A stretch of 64,000 nucleotides of DNA from Hoeflea_A sp963921345 (GTDB taxonomy: Bacteria > Pseudomonadota > Alphaproteobacteria > Rhizobiales > Rhizobiaceae), in NCBI GenBank assembly GCA_963921345.3, contig CAWUFE020000002.1:992001-1056000 (forward strand), read 5' to 3'. The number at the start of each line of letters is the position of its first letter. Position 1 is the stretch's first letter. A program made the translations under genes and the position numbers. Positions 10,821 to 18,364 of this stretch are shown here, one piece after another. The notes under the pieces are model-generated. The model was not told the DNA's origin. It ran no database searches and saw only the letters and a list, made by a program, of their open reading frames with translations.

Positions 10821-11102
10821 ATGGCCGTCTTTGACCGCAAGAGCCGCTATGTGCGCCACGCGACAATCGTCCAGGCCGACGACCTGACAGGCCGCCGCGT
10901 CTCCTGCCTGACGCCGGCGCTGCCGCCGCGCAAGCTCGAACTCGGCCTGCACAAGCGGCGCGAGGGCCAGCGGCTGGACCATCTGTCGGCCCGCTATCTC
11001 GACGATCCGGCCGGCTTCTGGGAGATTACCGAGGCCAACGACGCCATGTCCGCCGAGGCGATCGCCAACAATCCGCTGATCAAGATTCCTCAGAAGGGCT
11101 GA
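10821..11102 (+). CDS. Small LysM-like baseplate protein (C-terminal half of Afp7)
   Basis: A 93-residue protein: FDRKSRYVRHATIVQADDLTGR..., then a LysM-like segment (HKRREGQRLDHLSARYLDDPAGFWEITEANDAM), ending in NNPLIKIPQKG. The pattern 'EGQRLDHLSARYLDDPAGFWEI.N' is typical of the LysM-like/gp53-like small baseplate proteins that follow tube-adapter proteins in contractile systems. It probably sits at the tube-spike junction. AAAGGA upstream acts as the ribosome-binding site. The neighbour upstream is the CIS_tube protein, so together the pair equals an Afp7 split in two. Confidence 0.72.
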   Translation: MAVFDRKSRYVRHATIVQADDLTGRRVSCLTPALPPRKLELGLHKRREGQRLDHLSARYLDDPAGFWEITEANDAMSAEAIANNPLIKIPQKG

Positions 11103-11106
11103 CGGT

Positions 11107-12258
11107 ATGGGCTTCGGTGCGACCATCACGGCTGGCGACAATCTCGACGCACTTGACGATGCAGCGATGCAGCGGCTGGTCGAGGCCCGGGTCGAGCATG
11201 AGCTGAGCAAGACCGCCCGCTTCGCCCTGCGCTTCGAGGACGACATCTGCGAGGAGGAGCCCGCCGTCGCCCGCCATCCGCAGCTCCAGGCCGGCACCGT
11301 CATCGGCATCTTCGTCGAATCCGATGGCGAAACCGAGTGCCTGATCTACGGCCCGATCACCCGGGTTCGCTCCGCCGCCACCACCGGCGGCACCGGCAAC
11401 TGGCACGAGGTCCATGGCGAAGACCGCCGGGTCGAGATGGACCGGGTCGAGATCCAGGCCGCCTATGAGGGCCACGCCTCCGACACGGCGCGGCAGATCT
11501 TCGAAGGCTACAGCTTCACGTCGGAGGTCGAGGACACCGAGCGGGTCTACAATTCCAGCGACAACAAGCTCACCCAGCGCGGCTCCGACCTGAAGTTCCT
11601 GGAGAGCATTGCGGAAAAGAACAATTTCGAGCTGTGGATCGAATACAAGGTCGGCGCCACCGATCCGATCACTGGCGGCCTGTCGCTCGAGGAGGCCGGC
11701 AAGCTGCAGCCTTCGCCGCCGCGCGGATCGGCCTCGCCGGTTCCTGCACCGCCTGTGCTTGTGCCGACGGTCGAACGGGAGATCCGGGTCAGCCCGCCTC
11801 CGACCGAATGCGCCAACGTCACCCGTTTCGAGGTGACCGTCGACTACGAACGGCCGCATGCGGCCAAGGGCTTTGCCATGAACCTGACCGCCGGCGACAT
11901 GACGGCGACCGACTCGGAGCCGGCCGCCGACCCGCTCGACCCCGAACGCAACGACCTGGCTTCCGTTTCGGCGATCGAACGCAGCGTGCTTGCCAGCACC
12001 AGCGGCGATCCGATCGAGCAGCGCCTCGCGCAGGAAGCGGCGGTCACCGAGGCCGCCTGGTTCGTCGAGGTCAAGTGCTCGGCAACCCTCGACCAGTTCG
12101 GCGCCATCCTGCTGCCGCACGCCATCGTCGGCGTTGCCTTCGCGGGCCCGCAGCTCGAGGGTCCGTACCAGGTGACCCAGTCGCTGCACGTCATCAACGC
12201 CATCGAACACCTAATGGATTTCACCATTCGCGCCAACGGCCTGAAGGAAACCTCGTAA
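11107..12258 (+). CDS. VgrG/gpD-like spike hub protein, N-terminal half (Afp8 domain 1-2)
   Basis: 383 residues resembling the phage late-control protein D / T4 gp27 part of VgrG, which forms the trimeric hub under the tube. Seen features: EARVEHELSKTARFALRFEDDI, GTVIGIFVESDGETECLIYGPITRV, then YEGHASDTARQIFEGYSF...SDNKLTQRGSDLKFLESIAEKNNFELWIEY, the usual gp27-like 'position/pseudohexamer' segment. It ends in a helix-strand FAGPQLEGPYQVTQSLHVINAIEHLMDFTIRANGL motif typical of gpD C-termini. The gp5/OB-fold needle domain is not fused but encoded by the next gene, which starts within the stop codon (TAATG). Confidence 0.85.
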   Translation: MGFGATITAGDNLDALDDAAMQRLVEARVEHELSKTARFALRFEDDICEEEPAVARHPQLQAGTVIGIFVESDGETECLIYGPITRVRSAATTGGTGNWHEVHGEDRRVEMDRVEIQAAYEGHASDTARQIFEGYSFTSEVEDTERVYNSSDNKLTQRGSDLKFLESIAEKNNFELWIEYKVGATDPITGGLSLEEAGKLQPSPPRGSASPVPAPPVLVPTVEREIRVSPPPTECANVTRFEVTVDYERPHAAKGFAMNLTAGDMTATDSEPAADPLDPERNDLASVSAIERSVLASTSGDPIEQRLAQEAAVTEAAWFVEVKCSATLDQFGAILLPHAIVGVAFAGPQLEGPYQVTQSLHVINAIEHLMDFTIRANGLKETS

Positions 12259-12791
12259 TGCCCGATCCGGATCTCGAAGCCGCCATTGGAGCAATTGCCG
12301 GCCGATACTTCGGCAAGTATCGCGGCGAGGTCGTCGACAATGCCGACCCGACCAGTCGCGGGCGTCTGCTCGTCAAGGCAACGTCGGTGATGGGCGATAC
12401 CGAACTGTGGGCGATGCCCTGCGTCCCATATGCCGGCGACCAGGTCGGCTTCTTCGCCCTTCCGCCGGTCGGCGCCAAGGTTTGGATCGAATTCGAGGGC
12501 GGCGACACCGACTATCCGATCTGGACCGGCTGTTTCTGGACCGACGGGCAGATCCCGACGGGCGACGCCGAGCCGCATATCGCCTTTTTCAAGACCGACG
12601 GCGTGACCATCCGCGTCGACGGCCAGTCCGGCTCGGTCGACATCGAGACGTCGGGCGGCGCCAAGATCACCATGAGCAGCCAGGAAATCAAGCTGGAGGC
12701 GCCGCAGATCAGCCAGTCGGCCAATGGCGGTACCGCCGACCTGTCGGCTGCCGGCTTCGACGCCATGGGCGGCGCCCTGAAAGTGCTTTGA
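12258..12791 (+). CDS. VgrG/gpV-like spike protein, OB-fold and needle half (Afp8 C-terminal part)
   Basis: 177 residues starting at the ATG in TAATG, overlapping the hub gene stop. An N-terminal gp5-like OB fold (GKYRGEVVDNADPTSRGRLLV, MPCVPYAGDQVGFFALPPVGAKVWIEFEGGD, PIWTGCFW) is followed by a short beta-helical needle with repeating short strands (VTIRVDGQSGSVDIETSGGAKITMSS QEIKLEAPQIS). It lacks lysozyme and effector domains, as is normal for eCIS spikes. With the preceding gene it reconstitutes one VgrG-like spike trimer, the piercing end of the particle. Confidence 0.9.
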   Translation: MPDPDLEAAIGAIAGRYFGKYRGEVVDNADPTSRGRLLVKATSVMGDTELWAMPCVPYAGDQVGFFALPPVGAKVWIEFEGGDTDYPIWTGCFWTDGQIPTGDAEPHIAFFKTDGVTIRVDGQSGSVDIETSGGAKITMSSQEIKLEAPQISQSANGGTADLSAAGFDAMGGALKVL

Positions 12792-12803
12792 GAGGAGACT
12801 GAG

Positions 12804-13115
12804 ATGAGCGGCAACGTGATGGCACTGACCCCCGGCCTTCAGGGCGGCGACGGATCGATCGCCGTGTCGCGCGTGCCGATCAACTTCCGCGTCAACACGG
12901 CAAGCTTCGCCATCAGCGTACTGGCGGAAGTGCCGCAATTCGGCGGACCGTCGGTGACCGGCACCTGGGCCGTCGGCACCACCCGCGTGCTGATCGGCAG
13001 CATGCCGGCGATCAACACGTCGTCGGCCGGCACCAGCATCGGCCCGCCGCCCGCCTCGGTGCCGACCGGACCGATGCGGCTTGTTTCGCCCGACCCCCGG
13101 GTCGCGGCTTTGTAG
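12804..13115 (+). CDS. PAAR-like spike tip protein (Afp10-like)
   Basis: A 103-residue glycine/proline-rich small protein located between the spike gene and gp25, the place where Afp10/PAAR tips are encoded. It has the pattern of short beta strands separated by PG/GS turns (FGGPSVTGTWAVGTTRVLIGSMPAINTSSAGTS...GPMRLVSPDPRV). A PAAR-like cone that sharpens the VgrG needle is the natural reading. The canonical metal-binding His of PAAR is not obvious, so this is a divergent PAAR-like or DUF4150-type tip. A strong GAGGAG Shine-Dalgarno precedes the ATG. Confidence 0.65.
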   Translation: MSGNVMALTPGLQGGDGSIAVSRVPINFRVNTASFAISVLAEVPQFGGPSVTGTWAVGTTRVLIGSMPAINTSSAGTSIGPPPASVPTGPMRLVSPDPRVAAL

Positions 13116-13124
13116 GAGAGCAAG

Positions 13125-13505
13125 GTGGTTAGCGAACTGGACCGCAGACTGCGATTTCCCTTTGCCATCGACCGCAATGCCGGCCGGGCGGTTGAGGAGC
13201 GCGACTACGAGGCCTACGTGCGCCAGCTCATCCGCCAGGTGCTGCTGACGGCACGCGGCGAACGGGTCTGCCGTCCTGATTTCGGCGCCGGTGTGCGCCA
13301 ATTGGTCTTCGCGCCCAACGGCGCCGGCGCCGCATCGCTGGCCCAGACGCTGATCTTCGAGGCGCTGACCCGCTGGCTAGATCGGGTGATCAAGGTCGAG
13401 GAGGTCGCCGTCAACGCGGTCGAAAGCACCATGGCCATCACCATCCGCTACCGCATCCTGCAGACCGGCACCTCCGCCATCCTCAACGAGGAGGTGACGT
13501 TCTGA
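13125..13505 (+). CDS. Baseplate wedge protein gp25/GPW family (Afp9-like)
   Basis: 126 residues, GTG start with AGGAGA about 6 nt upstream. The core GPW/gp25 signature is clear: LRFPFAIDRNAGRAVEERDYEAYVRQLIRQVLLTARGERVCRPDFGAGVRQLVF followed by EALTRWLDRVIKVEEVAV, including the EPR-like turn region used for sheath attachment. gp25-class proteins form the first sheath-like handshake layer of the baseplate and nucleate sheath assembly. Its stop overlaps the start of the baseplate-J gene (TGATG), consistent with stoichiometric wedge assembly. Confidence 0.93.
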   Translation: MVSELDRRLRFPFAIDRNAGRAVEERDYEAYVRQLIRQVLLTARGERVCRPDFGAGVRQLVFAPNGAGAASLAQTLIFEALTRWLDRVIKVEEVAVNAVESTMAITIRYRILQTGTSAILNEEVTF

Positions 13506-16003
13506 TGCCCGACCGCAAGTCCCTGCTCTGCGCCCAGGTGCCGCTGGCGCTCACCGGCATCGACTTCGTCCAGGTCGTCGACCCGGACGTGCAGACCGTA
13601 TTGCGGGTCTTCTTCATCGTCGATCCGGTGGATATGCAGCCGCCGCTCGCCCCGCCGGCATCGCTGGTCAATGACGGCGACACCATCGCCTCGGGCCTGA
13701 CGGTCGAAATCGTCTCGCAGGAGAGCGGCGAGGCGTCCGAAGTCGAGCGCGCCGACTGGCATCGGCTCGCCGGCGTCGCCGGCCTGCGCACAGTGCTCGA
13801 AGTCGAGGTTGCCGAAGCCGGCGGCTTCTCGCCCTTTACGCTGACCATCGACGAACCGCGCATCGACCGTTTCTTCAACGGCGTCACGTTTTCTTTCAAG
13901 CAGGGCTGTCCCAGCGATTTCGATTGCGACGACGAGCCGGATTGCCCGCCGGACGAACTGGCGACCGCACCGATCGACTACCTGGCACGGGACTTTCATT
14001 CCTATCGCCGCGCGCTGCTCGATTTTGCCGGCCAGAAATATCCCGACTGGCGCGAGCAGCTGGAGGCCGACCATGCCGTCATGCTGGCCGAGGTGCTGGC
14101 CCATGTCGGCGACGAACTGGCCTATGCCCAGGATCGCAACGCCCGCGAGGCGCATCTGGAAACCGCCACCCAGAGGCGCAGCCGCTCCGCGCTCGCCGCC
14201 CTGGTAGACTACTTTCCCGATCCCGGCCAGGCCGCAACGACGGAGCTGATCGTCACCGTGCGTCCCGGCGAGGGCGGACAGGTGGCCGAGGCCGGCCGCC
14301 ATGTCTGGGCCGTGGTCACCGGCGTCGCCAGCGTGCCGTTCAAGCTCGTCGCCGACCTGTGGCTGCACGAATCGTGGAACCGCCTGCCCTTCCATACGCC
14401 CGACCCGGACGAGCCGTGCCTGGAGATCGGCGCGACGGAAGCCTTTCTCGCCACTGACGCCCCGACCGTTGCGCAGATCGATCCACTCAGCCCGCTGACG
14501 CCGGAGGAATTCTGGGTCGGCCGACGCATGGCGATCACGAGCGAACCGGCCGACACCTCGGCGCAGCGCCAGGCGGCGATCGTCACCGTCGCCGAAGTGG
14601 AACGCACCACCGATCCGTTGATCGAGAGCGGCGGCGGCCCGACCGAGATCACCCGCATCCGCTGGCTGGAGCCCCTGCCCTTCGCCGCGCCGACCGACAC
14701 CCTGTTCGGCGATCTCAACGTCGTTGCCGCCGCGGCCGGTGCTGAAACAGTCGAACAGTTCCGGGTTGGTTCCGACGACGCCATGCGCGCACGCCATGCG
14801 GCGTTTAACGAAGCGCAGATCGATGCGCTCCTGGCGCTTCCGCGCATGGTCGAGCGCGAGGCACCGTTCGATCCCGACACCAACAGCCGCGGACGCATCC
14901 TTCGCTGCGGCCTGATCGCCGCCGAGACGGCCAATCTCGGCTGGGATGGCCCCGGTGCCCCGCGGCTGCGCGTCGAACAGCTCTTGCCGGACACGTTGAC
15001 GGTCGATCCGGCGGCACCCGGCTGGGTCTATTTCCCCGACCTGATCGCTTCGGACGCCAACGACTTCGCCTTCACAATGGAGGAAGGCACCTGGCGCGAA
15101 GTGCAGAAATGGCGCCTGCCCTTCGGCGAGTTCAACTATCTCGACTATGCCTCGAACAGCGGCTGGACGGTGCGCTTCGGCGGCGGCGGTTTCGGCCGCG
15201 GTCCGGAAACCGGCGACGTGGTGCAGGTCACCTACGACACCGGTCCCGGCAGCCAGGCCAACCTGCCCGCCGGCGCTGTTTCAACCGTTGCCGATCCGAC
15301 GGGAAGCGGCATACCGGGCCTTGATTTCGCGTCGGCTGTCGAGAACCCGCTGCCGATCGAGAACGGTCGTGACGAAGAAAGCGCCGCGTCGATCCGCGTC
15401 CGGGCGCCCGAGTCCTATCGGGCCCGCCCGCGCCGCGCGGTTCGGCCTGAGGATTACAGCGAGATCATCGAGCGCATGGACTGGGTTCAACGGGCCAATT
15501 CGGTGACCCGTCACACCGGCTCCTGGCCGACCGACTTCGCCTCCGCCGATCCGCTTAACGGTTTCGCCACCACAGAAGAACAGGACCGGGAACTGGCCCG
15601 CGAGGTCGACTGCATTCGCCAGGCCACCCGCGACGCCCGCATCCTGCCGGCCGACTATATCGACATCGACCTGGTGGTGAGCGTTTGCGTCAAGCCGGAC
15701 GCCTATCCGGGCGAGGTGGCCGAGCGGGTTACCGACGCACTAGCGGCCCCGGGTTTCTTCGATCCGTCCAACTTCACCTTCGGCCAGCCGCTGTCGCGCT
15801 CCGCGCTGGAAGCCGCGATCCAGTGCGTCGAGGGCGTGCGGGCGGTCGAGGAACTGACCATCCGCCGGCGCCGGCGTCCCGGTTGGCACCCCTTCACCCA
15901 GCCGGAGATCGAGGTCGGGCCCGGCCAGATCATCCGGCTGCAGAACGATCCCGACCGGCCGTCGCGCGGCACGCTGCGGGTCGAAACGACGGGAGGCGCG
16001 TGA
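13505..16003 (+). CDS. Baseplate J-like wedge protein 1 (gp6-like, Afp11-type)
   Basis: 832 residues. An N-terminal segment (residues ~1-130) precedes the canonical start of this class, PIDYLARDFHSYRRALLDFAGQKYPDWREQ, then DHAVMLAEVLAHVGDELAYAQDRNAREAHLETATQRRS, the baseplate-J/gp6 opening. The middle is a long beta-rich insertion. The C-terminal part has IRVRAPESYRARPRRAVRPEDYSEIIERMDWVQRA and a closing wedge fold (VTDALAAPGFFDPSNFTFGQPLSRSALEAAIQCVEGVRAVEEL). gp6-type proteins dimerise into the wedge ring joining spike and sheath. One of two tandem J-class genes in this locus, which is usual for eCIS (Afp11 and Afp12). Confidence 0.9.
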   Translation: MPDRKSLLCAQVPLALTGIDFVQVVDPDVQTVLRVFFIVDPVDMQPPLAPPASLVNDGDTIASGLTVEIVSQESGEASEVERADWHRLAGVAGLRTVLEVEVAEAGGFSPFTLTIDEPRIDRFFNGVTFSFKQGCPSDFDCDDEPDCPPDELATAPIDYLARDFHSYRRALLDFAGQKYPDWREQLEADHAVMLAEVLAHVGDELAYAQDRNAREAHLETATQRRSRSALAALVDYFPDPGQAATTELIVTVRPGEGGQVAEAGRHVWAVVTGVASVPFKLVADLWLHESWNRLPFHTPDPDEPCLEIGATEAFLATDAPTVAQIDPLSPLTPEEFWVGRRMAITSEPADTSAQRQAAIVTVAEVERTTDPLIESGGGPTEITRIRWLEPLPFAAPTDTLFGDLNVVAAAAGAETVEQFRVGSDDAMRARHAAFNEAQIDALLALPRMVEREAPFDPDTNSRGRILRCGLIAAETANLGWDGPGAPRLRVEQLLPDTLTVDPAAPGWVYFPDLIASDANDFAFTMEEGTWREVQKWRLPFGEFNYLDYASNSGWTVRFGGGGFGRGPETGDVVQVTYDTGPGSQANLPAGAVSTVADPTGSGIPGLDFASAVENPLPIENGRDEESAASIRVRAPESYRARPRRAVRPEDYSEIIERMDWVQRANSVTRHTGSWPTDFASADPLNGFATTEEQDRELAREVDCIRQATRDARILPADYIDIDLVVSVCVKPDAYPGEVAERVTDALAAPGFFDPSNFTFGQPLSRSALEAAIQCVEGVRAVEELTIRRRRRPGWHPFTQPEIEVGPGQIIRLQNDPDRPSRGTLRVETTGGA

Positions 16004-16006
16004 GCC

Positions 16007-18364
16007 ATGGGCATCGTCCACAGCAATGGCTGCGATTGTTCAGGCTGGGAACACCCGCCGGATCCGCTGATTCCTGCCGGGCTCGCCACGCTGCCGCAGC
16101 GCCAATGGCTGTCCTACGGCGAATACCGCCGTGCCCTGCTGGCCGCTATCCGCGAACACGAGCCTCTCGAACACTGGCGCCCCAATTTGCGGGCCGGTGC
16201 GACGCCCGATCTCGGCGTCATGCTGCTCGAGTTCTGGGCCTACATTCTCGATGTCACCGGCTTCTACGACGCCCGCATCGCCGAACGCAGCTATCTGGCC
16301 ACCGCCCCGGATGCCGAAACCCTGGCGCGCATCGTCCGGCTGGTCGGCTACCGGCCGCGCCCGGCCATGGCCGCACGCGTGCTGCTGGCGCTGGAAGCCG
16401 ACGATGCCGACCCGGTCGCGGTGCCCGCCGGTACGGCCTTCCGCTCCGAACCCTTCGACGACGAACCGCCGCAGGTCTTCGAACTGCTCGACGCCGCCAC
16501 CATCTGGCCACAGCGCAACCGCTGGCGTTTCGCGCCGATCCGCGAGACGGTCTTCGACGGCGTGCTCACCTTCCCGGCCGGCAGCGCGCCGAACCGCGGC
16601 GCGGTAATAGTCGCCTGGGAAAAGACCGGATCGGCCTCGGCCGCCGGCCGGGTCGAAGCTGTCGAAACCATCACCGCGACCGGCAACGAAAAGCTGGTGC
16701 GTGCCCATCTCGACGCCACCGGAGAAACAGCCTTTGCCGGTCTGGCGGGACTGACAACCGCCAATCTCGGCGTCGCGCAGTTGCGCATCGCCGCCGGCCT
16801 GTCGAGTTTCGTCGCCGATGCCTATGACGCTTCCGGCGGCGAAACGACCGCGGTTCTCGATTCGGTCTATCCGCAAGTCCGCAAGGACGACCGCGTGGTG
16901 GTCGAGATGGCCGGCGCCATGCATCCGGCAAAGGTCGGTTCGGTGACCACCAACAATGTCGAGCTGACGCCGGAATCCGGAACCATTCCCGCGACCATCC
17001 TGCCGCAAACGCAGATCGTGCTCGATGCGGAAATCGCCGAGACCGGCGACGCCGCGCCTCTGATCCACATCTCGATGGCGCCGCTGCCGTCGCCGCTTCG
17101 TCCGACCAAAGCTTTCCTCGAGCTTCCCGACCTGCAGCCGACGGCCGTGTTGTCCGGGCCGGTCGAACCGCTCGACGATGCGCCTGTATCGGGCACCGCC
17201 ATCGCCGTCGGCCGCCGCAAGCGCGGTGCCGACCTGCCCGGCACGGTCGCCCTGCAGGCGGACGGCTCGGGCCTGTTCACCCCGGATAGCAGTGCCGATC
17301 CCTTCCCCGAGGCGCTGGCCGCACCGGCGCAGCTCTTCGGCAACATCGTCGAGGCCATCCGCGGCGAAACGGTTTTCAACGAGATCCTCGGCTCCAGCGA
17401 CGGCGCCAGCCCCAACCAAACCTATCCGCTGAAGAAGAAACCGCTCGCCTGGACGGAAGACCCCTCCTCTCCGGACGGCCGGCGGCCCTATCTCGAAGTC
17501 GCGGTAGACGGCATCGTCTGGGATCGTGTCGACACGCTGTTCGATGCGCCGCCGGATGCCCGCATCTATATCGTTCGCCAGCAGCCGGACGAGACTTCCG
17601 AGATCGTCTTCGGCGACGGCTTCAACGGCGAGATCCCGGCTTCCGGCGGCAACAACATCGTTGCCAACTGGTATCGCCACGGCGCCGGCAGCGCCAAGCC
17701 GCCCGCCGGCTTCATCCAGCAATTGAAGAAACCGGTCACCGGCGTGTCGCGGGTGCGCAGCCCGCTGCCGGCAACCGGCGGCGCCGATGCCGACAGTGCC
17801 GACGAACTCCGCGACAATGCGCCGGGCTTCGCGCTTGCCCTCGGACGCGCCATTTCGATCGACGATTTCGAAGCCCTGTCAAGAAGTTACTCCGGCATCC
17901 TCAACGCCTCGGCGAGCTGGGCGTGGGACGGCCGCAAGCAGCGCGCCGTCGCCACGGTCTGGATCATCGCCGACCAGGGCGATCCGGGAGGCGAGCTGGA
18001 ATCCTGGCTCAGGGGCATGGCGGCGCCAGGCCTCGGCATCACCGTAAAACTGGCCGTTTCGCATGCCTTCGACACTCTGGCGATCGATATCGCGGCCGAT
18101 GCCGCCCACGACCCGGAAGAGGTCCGCAATGCCGCTCACGCTGCATTGTTCGACACCGATGACGGCGTGCTTACCCCAGCCAACGTCGTCATCGGTCAAC
18201 CGATCTACCGCAGCGTCATCGTCAAGGCCCTGCATCTGATGCCGGGCGTCGCATCCGTCCGCAGCGTGCGGCTCGGCGGCGTTCCGCTCGACTATGCGGT
18301 GCATCCCGGCGAGGGCGGCTGGTTCGATCTCGAAGCCAATGCAAGCGTGGGAGTGGTTCAATGA
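16007..18364 (+). CDS. Baseplate J-like wedge protein 2 (putative baseplate assembly protein, Afp12-type)
   Basis: 785 residues, paralogous in architecture to the preceding protein. The N-terminus has a Cys pair (NGCDCSGWE) and the J-class opening LSYGEYRRALLAAIREHEPLEHWRPNLRAGATPDLGVMLLEFWAYILDVTGFYDARIAERSYLATA. Then comes LVGYRPRPAMAARVLLALEAD, a beta-rich middle with the EIVFGDGFNGEIPASGGNNIVANWYRHGAG motif typical of baseplate J proteins, and a C-terminal wedge ending (DDGVLTPANVVIGQPIYRSVIVKALHLMPGVASVRSVRLGG). It probably forms the second subunit of the wedge heterodimer. ATGA overlap with the next gene. Confidence 0.88.
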   Translation: MGIVHSNGCDCSGWEHPPDPLIPAGLATLPQRQWLSYGEYRRALLAAIREHEPLEHWRPNLRAGATPDLGVMLLEFWAYILDVTGFYDARIAERSYLATAPDAETLARIVRLVGYRPRPAMAARVLLALEADDADPVAVPAGTAFRSEPFDDEPPQVFELLDAATIWPQRNRWRFAPIRETVFDGVLTFPAGSAPNRGAVIVAWEKTGSASAAGRVEAVETITATGNEKLVRAHLDATGETAFAGLAGLTTANLGVAQLRIAAGLSSFVADAYDASGGETTAVLDSVYPQVRKDDRVVVEMAGAMHPAKVGSVTTNNVELTPESGTIPATILPQTQIVLDAEIAETGDAAPLIHISMAPLPSPLRPTKAFLELPDLQPTAVLSGPVEPLDDAPVSGTAIAVGRRKRGADLPGTVALQADGSGLFTPDSSADPFPEALAAPAQLFGNIVEAIRGETVFNEILGSSDGASPNQTYPLKKKPLAWTEDPSSPDGRRPYLEVAVDGIVWDRVDTLFDAPPDARIYIVRQQPDETSEIVFGDGFNGEIPASGGNNIVANWYRHGAGSAKPPAGFIQQLKKPVTGVSRVRSPLPATGGADADSADELRDNAPGFALALGRAISIDDFEALSRSYSGILNASASWAWDGRKQRAVATVWIIADQGDPGGELESWLRGMAAPGLGITVKLAVSHAFDTLAIDIAADAAHDPEEVRNAAHAALFDTDDGVLTPANVVIGQPIYRSVIVKALHLMPGVASVRSVRLGGVPLDYAVHPGEGGWFDLEANASVGVVQ

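Noticed and set aside
16040..17722. 560-codon minus-strand open frame opposite a baseplate gene
   Set aside because: Shadow frame without domain or start signals in a GC-rich coding region.
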